NCBI GenBank assembly: GCA_964408455.1 | Contig: CAYOZN010000049.1 | Location: 1 to 14,978, forward strand | Reading direction: 5' to 3' | DNA length: 14,978 bases | Source of the DNA: CAYOZN01 sp964408455 | GTDB taxonomy: Bacteria > Planctomycetota > Phycisphaerae > UBA1845 > UTPLA1 | Shown here: positions 9,863-14,978 of the stretch, piece by piece | Position numbering within the stretch: the stretch's first letter is position 1 | Layout: the number at the start of each line of letters is the position of its first letter | The notes under the pieces: generated by a model | What the model saw: the letters and a program-made list of their open reading frames with translations, nothing else | Database searches by the model: none | What the model was told of the DNA's origin: nothing | Program-made: the position numbers and the translations under genes

Positions 9863-10270
9863 TCACATCAGGCAATCCTCGCCCACCGCAATGTACTTTC
9901 TGGTAGCTGGACCATAAATAGTTGTCGTTCCCTCAAAGCATGGAAAGGTAAGCGGGTCGCAGCCCAAACCCATTACCGGATTACGGCAGTCTTTTGTTTC
10001 GTAACAATGATCGACGCACTCCCAGACTTCAGTCTTCGCGAATTCAGTCCACTGACGATGCTCGACTGTACAGGTTTTCCATGCAGTGCAAGTTCCACCG
10101 GTACAGTCACAAGTCGCGTCATTTTGGCAGTTGCTGCACGCAGCTAAGGCGTATACCTCACCGCATCCAACCTGCGTACAAGCCTGAATAACATGATCAG
10201 TAGTGATCGGAGAAAACGTCAGCGCGACGAGCGTGTTGAAGCCAAGCACCATATAACGGCTCTGACTCAT
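9863..10270 (-). CDS. Small secreted cysteine-rich protein (135 aa, 14 Cys)
   Basis: The family is not recognised. The ATG at 10270 is preceded by AGGAGGT at 6 bases, a near-ideal ribosome site, so it is preferred to an ATG at 10291. Residues 1-30 look like a signal peptide (MSQSRYM, hydrophobic VLGFNTLVALTF, possible cut after IQA). The remaining 105 residues carry 14 cysteines at 31, 36, 45, 48, 54, 56, 61, 67, 85, 89, 95, 104, 111 and 133, an even number that suits a disulfide-bonded extracytoplasmic protein. No CxxC-x(n)-CxxC zinc ribbon or haem CxxCH is present. The gene lies 31 bases after the DUF1573 stop, and the next possible start is 1 base after its own stop, which indicates one operon. 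The set resembles Bacteroidetes pairs of NVEALA-type Cys-rich peptides with DUF1573 proteins, but the NVEALA motif is absent here. Confidence 0.8.
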   Translation of the reverse strand: MSQSRYMVLGFNTLVALTFSPITTDHVIQACTQVGCGEVYALAACSNCQNDATCDCTGGTCTAWKTCTVEHRQWTEFAKTEVWECVDHCYETKDCRNPVMGLGCDPLTFPCFEGTTTIYGPATRKYIAVGEDCLM

Positions 10271-10276
10271 ACGATT

Positions 10277-10283
10277 ACCTCCT
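10277..10283 (-). promoter_or_regulatory. Ribosome binding site of the Cys-rich protein gene
   Basis: AGGAGGT on the minus strand, 6 bases before the ATG at 10270, decides that start. It is the strongest ribosome site in the three-gene exported block. Confidence 0.8.
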
Positions 10284-10301
10284 ATCAACATATACTTGAA
10301 C

Positions 10302-11417
10302 TCAGTCCATCTTTAAGGGCGGAAAACATGCTACACGCACACGACCGCGCTGGCCTGCCTCCGCAACTACCTTCACGAGTACTTGGTCGCTAACAGGTGT
10401 GCCAAGTGGGTTTCGGACAAGCAGGTTGCCCTCGCTGGTAATGGTTGCGATCACGTTATCATGATGACATATTGCTTTGGTAATGCGAACCGGCTTGTGA
10501 TCTAGATCAAGAAAAACAACTAATTGCGATTTACTGCCTCGCAAAAACACACTCGCAGGTTCGCTTATTAGCGAATGTGTCGCCCTTACGCGCACTGGAA
10601 TCACGGCAGGCGGGACACGATTGTCGTTGGTGGGGAGATAGACGCTTGCAGTCGAAATGCCTGACGATAGCCGGTCAAGGCGAAGCGTGATGAGTATGTC
10701 TGTTTGGCCACTTAATCGATCTGCTGCTGTTACGTCGAGCCAGTCAACATCGGAAGTTGGATCGCCCGCGATGCGGTACGTCGACGACGTGAACGTCACT
10801 ACATAGGACGGACTCTGCTGATCTTCAGCATCTATGCTGATTGGGCCAAAATCAACTGCCGCCGGCTGCACAGCAAACGTACCGATTACTTTAGCGGAAA
10901 TCACCGCCGTGGCAGTTCCTCCCGTTTCCGATTCGACGGTCACAGTCCGTTGCTTGTGTCCTGGATGATACTCAGCGTCCAAGGTGCCGGATACGTACAC
11001 TCGCTCTTTCGGCTGCAACCTCTTGCCAGCCAGCTCTTCCCCATTTAGCGTCGTACAGCCGCACGAGGTTCGTACATTTGCGATCCTTAGCTCTTTATCC
11101 AGCTCGTTTACTAACACCAGTTCGAAGGGAACTTGCGTGCCCCACTCGACTTCTCCCAAGTCCGTTTCCGGAGGATCGAACGACAGCTCGGTAATCCGGC
11201 TTGGAGACTTTGCAGCATGTGATTGAGATTGCGTGCTTAGCTTTCGAACTTCGCGCATCGCGGGGGGGGGGGGCGTACCGTCGATTAGAAGATCGGAGTC
11301 AGAGACACTTTTTCCGTGTCTAGCATGCGCGTTGAACTGCGAATGCATGACAGCACCGGCTGCAAGGCACACAGCCGCATCGACAATAATCTGTATGGCC
11401 GACCCGCGATTCTGCAT
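10302..11417 (-). CDS. Exported DUF1573-family protein with poly-C tract (371 aa)
   Basis: From the ATG at 11417, residues 1-25 form a hydrophobic export or anchor segment (AIQIIVDAAVCLAAGAVM). A linker with a run of four prolines (49-52) follows, encoded by 12 consecutive C's. Next is a DUF1573 domain at about 77-175 with the family's diagnostic TSCGCT (C119, C121). The rest (about 180-371) is beta-rich, with repeated strands such as FAVQPAAVDFGPI and ISEPASVFLRGSK that suggest further Ig-like (ASH/MSP-type) modules. DUF1573 proteins are common exported proteins of planctomycetes and Bacteroidetes with no settled function. The frame is open upstream to a TTG at 11495, but that start and an ATG at 11465 overlap the likely promoter. 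GAAGG lies 8 bases before 11417. It is the first gene of the exported block. Confidence 0.8.
   Translation of the reverse strand: MQNRGSAIQIIVDAAVCLAAGAVMHSQFNAHARHGKSVSDSDLLIDGTPPPPAMREVRKLSTQSQSHAAKSPSRITELSFDPPETDLGEVEWGTQVPFELVLVNELDKELRIANVRTSCGCTTLNGEELAGKRLQPKERVYVSGTLDAEYHPGHKQRTVTVESETGGTATAVISAKVIGTFAVQPAAVDFGPISIDAEDQQSPSYVVTFTSSTYRIAGDPTSDVDWLDVTAADRLSGQTDILITLRLDRLSSGISTASVYLPTNDNRVPPAVIPVRVRATHSLISEPASVFLRGSKSQLVVFLDLDHKPVRITKAICHHDNVIATITSEGNLLVRNPLGTPVSDQVLVKVVAEAGQRGRVRVACFPPLKMD
11262..11273. repeat. Homopolymer of 12 G (12 C in the coding strand)
   Basis: Twelve uninterrupted G's on the plus strand encode Pro-Pro-Pro-Pro in the minus-strand DUF1573 gene, between the export segment and the DUF1573 domain. 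At 12 bases the frame is open. A gain or loss of one or two bases would truncate the protein before its domain. Tracts of this length are typical slippage sites. Assembly error is the alternative. Confidence 0.9.
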
Positions 11418-11655
11418 TACCTGGCCCTTCCCAAAAAAGGCAATGCGGTGCCCGATGCCGCGCATGGTGCGCGTACGGTTACGCCGAGTCAACAATTTTC
11501 TATCCAGTTCTTTCTTCGCGATGGAACCGCGGCTGCATCGCCGGCATGAGATACGGCCGAAACTCGTTCAGCCGACAGGAGTTACGGCGGGCCGGTCGGT
11601 GGAATTTTCGTGGATGATGTAAGGTCTGGCTTCCGCCGCCCGCCCTTCGGCGTGC
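11418..11655. other. Spacer between rpsG and the DUF1573 gene
   Basis: These 238 bases hold no recognisable gene. Just after the rpsG stop the minus strand has a short GC hairpin (arms 11634-11638 and 11648-11652) without a U-run. A candidate promoter for the DUF1573 operon lies at 11464-11492. fusA and tuf, which commonly follow rpsG, are absent. Confidence 0.65.
11464..11492 (-). promoter_or_regulatory. Candidate promoter of the DUF1573 operon
   Basis: TTGACT (11487-11492) and CACCAT (11464-11469) on the minus strand are separated by 17 bases. The -35 matches five of six consensus bases; the -10 matches only three, but these include the key A and final T. A start near 11457 would give a leader of about 40 bases to the ATG at 11417, which fits that start choice. 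Confidence 0.35.
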
Positions 11656-12132
11656 CTACCACGCGAAATGCGCGAATGCCTTGTTCGCATCGGCCATGCG
11701 GTGCACGTTCTCGCGGGTGGTGAATGCCGTGCCGGTGGCATTGTAGGCGTCGATGAACTCGGCCGAGAGCCGGTCGCGCATCGGGCGGCCCTTCTTGCCG
11801 CGGGCGGCCTCGATGATCCAGCGGATGGCGAGGGCCTGGCTGCGGCGGCTGCTGACGGCCATGGGGACCTGGTAGTTGCTGCCGCCGACGCGCTTGGAGC
11901 GAATCTGCACGGTCGGCCGCACGTTGTTGATGGCGCGTTCGAAGACCTCGATGGGCGGGACGTCCTTGATCTTGCGGGTGACCTGGTCCAATGCTTCGTA
12001 GAAGATCTTCTGGGCGACGGTCTTCTTGCCGCTCCACATCATGCAGTTGATGAACTTGGAGGCGAGGCGGCTGTTGAAGCGGGCGTCGGGCCGAAGCTGC
12101 GTCTCAGATGCTGTCCACTTTTTGAAACCCAT
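11656..12132 (-). CDS. rpsG: Small ribosomal subunit protein uS7
   Basis: S7 nucleates assembly of the 30S head by binding the 3' domain of 16S rRNA and lies near the E site. The sequence (158 aa) has the family features: MGFKKW at the start, KFINCMMWSGKK, the central NVRPTVQIRSKRVGGSNYQVP beta-hairpin region, SRRSQALAIRWI, and a C-terminus NKAFAHFAW. The ATG at 12132 has GAGGA 5 bases upstream. A TTG four codons earlier would overlap that site and is rejected. The gene lies 51 bases after rpsL, with a 7-base repeat array in the spacer. It is co-transcribed with rpsL but not followed by fusA/tuf as in the classical str operon. Confidence 0.97.
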   Translation of the reverse strand: MGFKKWTASETQLRPDARFNSRLASKFINCMMWSGKKTVAQKIFYEALDQVTRKIKDVPPIEVFERAINNVRPTVQIRSKRVGGSNYQVPMAVSSRRSQALAIRWIIEAARGKKGRPMRDRLSAEFIDAYNATGTAFTTRENVHRMADANKAFAHFAW

Positions 12133-12146
12133 CGCTATCCTCAAAA

Positions 12147-12174
12147 TCGGAAGTCGAAAATCGAAAGTCGAAAA
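12147..12174. repeat. 7-bp tandem repeat TCGAAAR in the rpsL-rpsG spacer
   Basis: Four consecutive units (TCGGAAG, TCGAAAA, TCGAAAG, TCGAAAA), or two 14-mers differing by one base, end 14 bases before the rpsG start, with a partial fifth unit (TCAAAA) at 12141-12146. The array is AT-richer than its surroundings and ends at the rpsG ribosome site. It might help keep that site unpaired or be a mobile-type intergenic repeat. Its function is unknown. Confidence 0.75.
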
Positions 12175-12183
12175 TAACGGCTC

Positions 12184-12576
12184 TTACTTGCGCCGTTTGG
12201 TGCCGTACTTGCTGCGCCGGCGGTTTCGCCGCGTGCCGAACTTCTCCTGATCCTCAACGGCGGCACAGTCGAGCACGCCGCGGATGATGTGATAGCGGAT
12301 GCCGGGCAGATCGCGAACGCGGCCGCCGCGCACCAGGACGATCGAGTGTTCCTGCAAATTGTGGCCGATGCCGGGGATATATGCCGTCACTTCGCGGCCG
12401 TTGGACAGGCGGACGCGGGCCACCTTGCGCAGGGCGGAGTTCGGCTTCTTGGGCGTCATCGTCTTGACGATGAGGCAGACGCCGCGGCGTTGCGGGCAAT
12501 TGTCCAGGTCGCGGGACTTGCTCTTACGCGTCTCGATGATGCGCGGGCTACGGCAAAGCTGGTTGATCGTCGGCAT
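12184..12576 (-). CDS. rpsL: Small ribosomal subunit protein uS12
   Basis: S12 sits at the decoding centre and controls translational accuracy. The protein (130 aa) starts MPTINQLCRSPR, has PQRRGVCLIVKTMTPKKPNSALRKVARVRL with Lys43, IPGIGHNLQEHS, and GGRVRDLPGIRYHIIRG. Position 88 is Arg (codon CGC), where E. coli and M. tuberculosis have Lys. Asp89, the methylthiolation site in E. coli, is kept. The C-terminus is strongly basic (RRNRRRSKYGTKRRK). The ATG at 12576 has GAGGA 4 bases upstream. The longer open frame to 12627 adds non-homologous Arg-rich residues. A promoter directly behind rpoC drives this gene. Confidence 0.97.
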   Translation of the reverse strand: MPTINQLCRSPRIIETRKSKSRDLDNCPQRRGVCLIVKTMTPKKPNSALRKVARVRLSNGREVTAYIPGIGHNLQEHSIVLVRGGRVRDLPGIRYHIIRGVLDCAAVEDQEKFGTRRNRRRSKYGTKRRK

Positions 12577-12638
12577 GAAGTCCTCGTTACGCTGCCATCC
12601 GTCGGCGCGCCTTCGCGCGCGTCGCAAACGGGGGTGCG

Positions 12639-12656
12639 GCCGGCAGTTCGGCCGGC
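12639..12656 (-). other. GC-rich hairpin in the rpsL leader
   Basis: GCCGGC at 12639-12644 and 12651-12656 pair around a 6-base loop, inside the predicted 5' leader of the rpsL-rpsG transcript. A second GC stem (12605-12610 with 12615-12620, 4-base loop) follows nearer the gene. The leader is thus highly structured and could hold an autoregulatory site, but no S7- or S12-binding motif is recognised. Confidence 0.35.
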
Positions 12657-12682
12657 GCGCCCCGGGTAATGTCGAGCCGGGC

Positions 12683-12712
12683 AGTTTAGCCGCTGCCGGG
12701 CACCATCGTCAA
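12683..12712 (-). promoter_or_regulatory. Promoter of rpsL-rpsG
   Basis: On the minus strand TTGACG (12707-12712) and TAAACT (12683-12688) are 18 bases apart and begin 2 bases after the rpoC stop codon. The -35 matches five of six consensus bases and the -10 four of six. The predicted start near 12676 leaves a leader of about 100 bases. This is one of the better sigma-70-type promoters in the window. Confidence 0.6.
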
Positions 12713-12714
12713 CG

Positions 12715-14978
<2,264 letters not shown>

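Noticed and set aside
12604..12661. Two GGCGCGCC palindromes in the rpsL leader as paired operator sites
   Set aside because: GC-only 8-mers are common by chance at this base composition, and the same string occurs near 74. There is no further support.

Overview
The window is a high-GC bacterial chromosome segment in which every convincing gene lies on the minus strand. It most likely comes from a Planctomycetota-type organism. The grounds are a groES gene flanked by two different groEL genes and followed by dnaJ and grpE (an order I recall from planctomycetes), an exported DUF1573 protein, and short degenerate tandem repeats between genes. The lineage is an inference, not a database result.

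Reading in the direction of transcription, from high to low coordinates: (1) The 3' half of rpoC (RNA polymerase beta') enters from the window edge. (2) A good sigma-70-type promoter directly behind the rpoC stop drives rpsL and rpsG. The expected fusA and tuf genes do not follow. (3) A lower-GC three-gene block (about 8.4-11.5 kb) encodes exported proteins: a DUF1573 protein with a run of 12 C's early in its reading frame, a 135-residue secreted protein with 14 cysteines, and a 448-residue exported protein of unknown function. (4) A 362-base non-coding region carries three copies of a 9-mer spaced exactly 20 bases apart, then an AT-rich stretch. (5) The chaperone block follows: groEL (His/Met-rich tail), groES, groEL (no GGM tail), a perfect 14-bp hairpin, then dnaJ, grpE and an FmdB-type zinc-ribbon gene. 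(6) A hairpin with an overlapping promoter precedes a polytopic membrane protein of unknown function. That gene is followed by an octamer repeat array and an AT-rich inverted repeat near the left edge.

The housekeeping parts form the transcription, translation and protein-folding core: RNA polymerase, ribosomal S12 and S7, two chaperonins with one co-chaperonin, and the DnaJ/GrpE partners of DnaK. DnaK itself is not in the window. The least explained part is the exported three-gene block between the ribosomal and chaperone genes. Its base composition differs from its surroundings, one gene has a possible phase-variation tract, and its protein set (DUF1573, Cys-rich secreted protein, large exported protein) points to a cell-envelope function I cannot name. 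No rRNA, tRNA, CRISPR array, insertion sequence or plus-strand gene was recognised.
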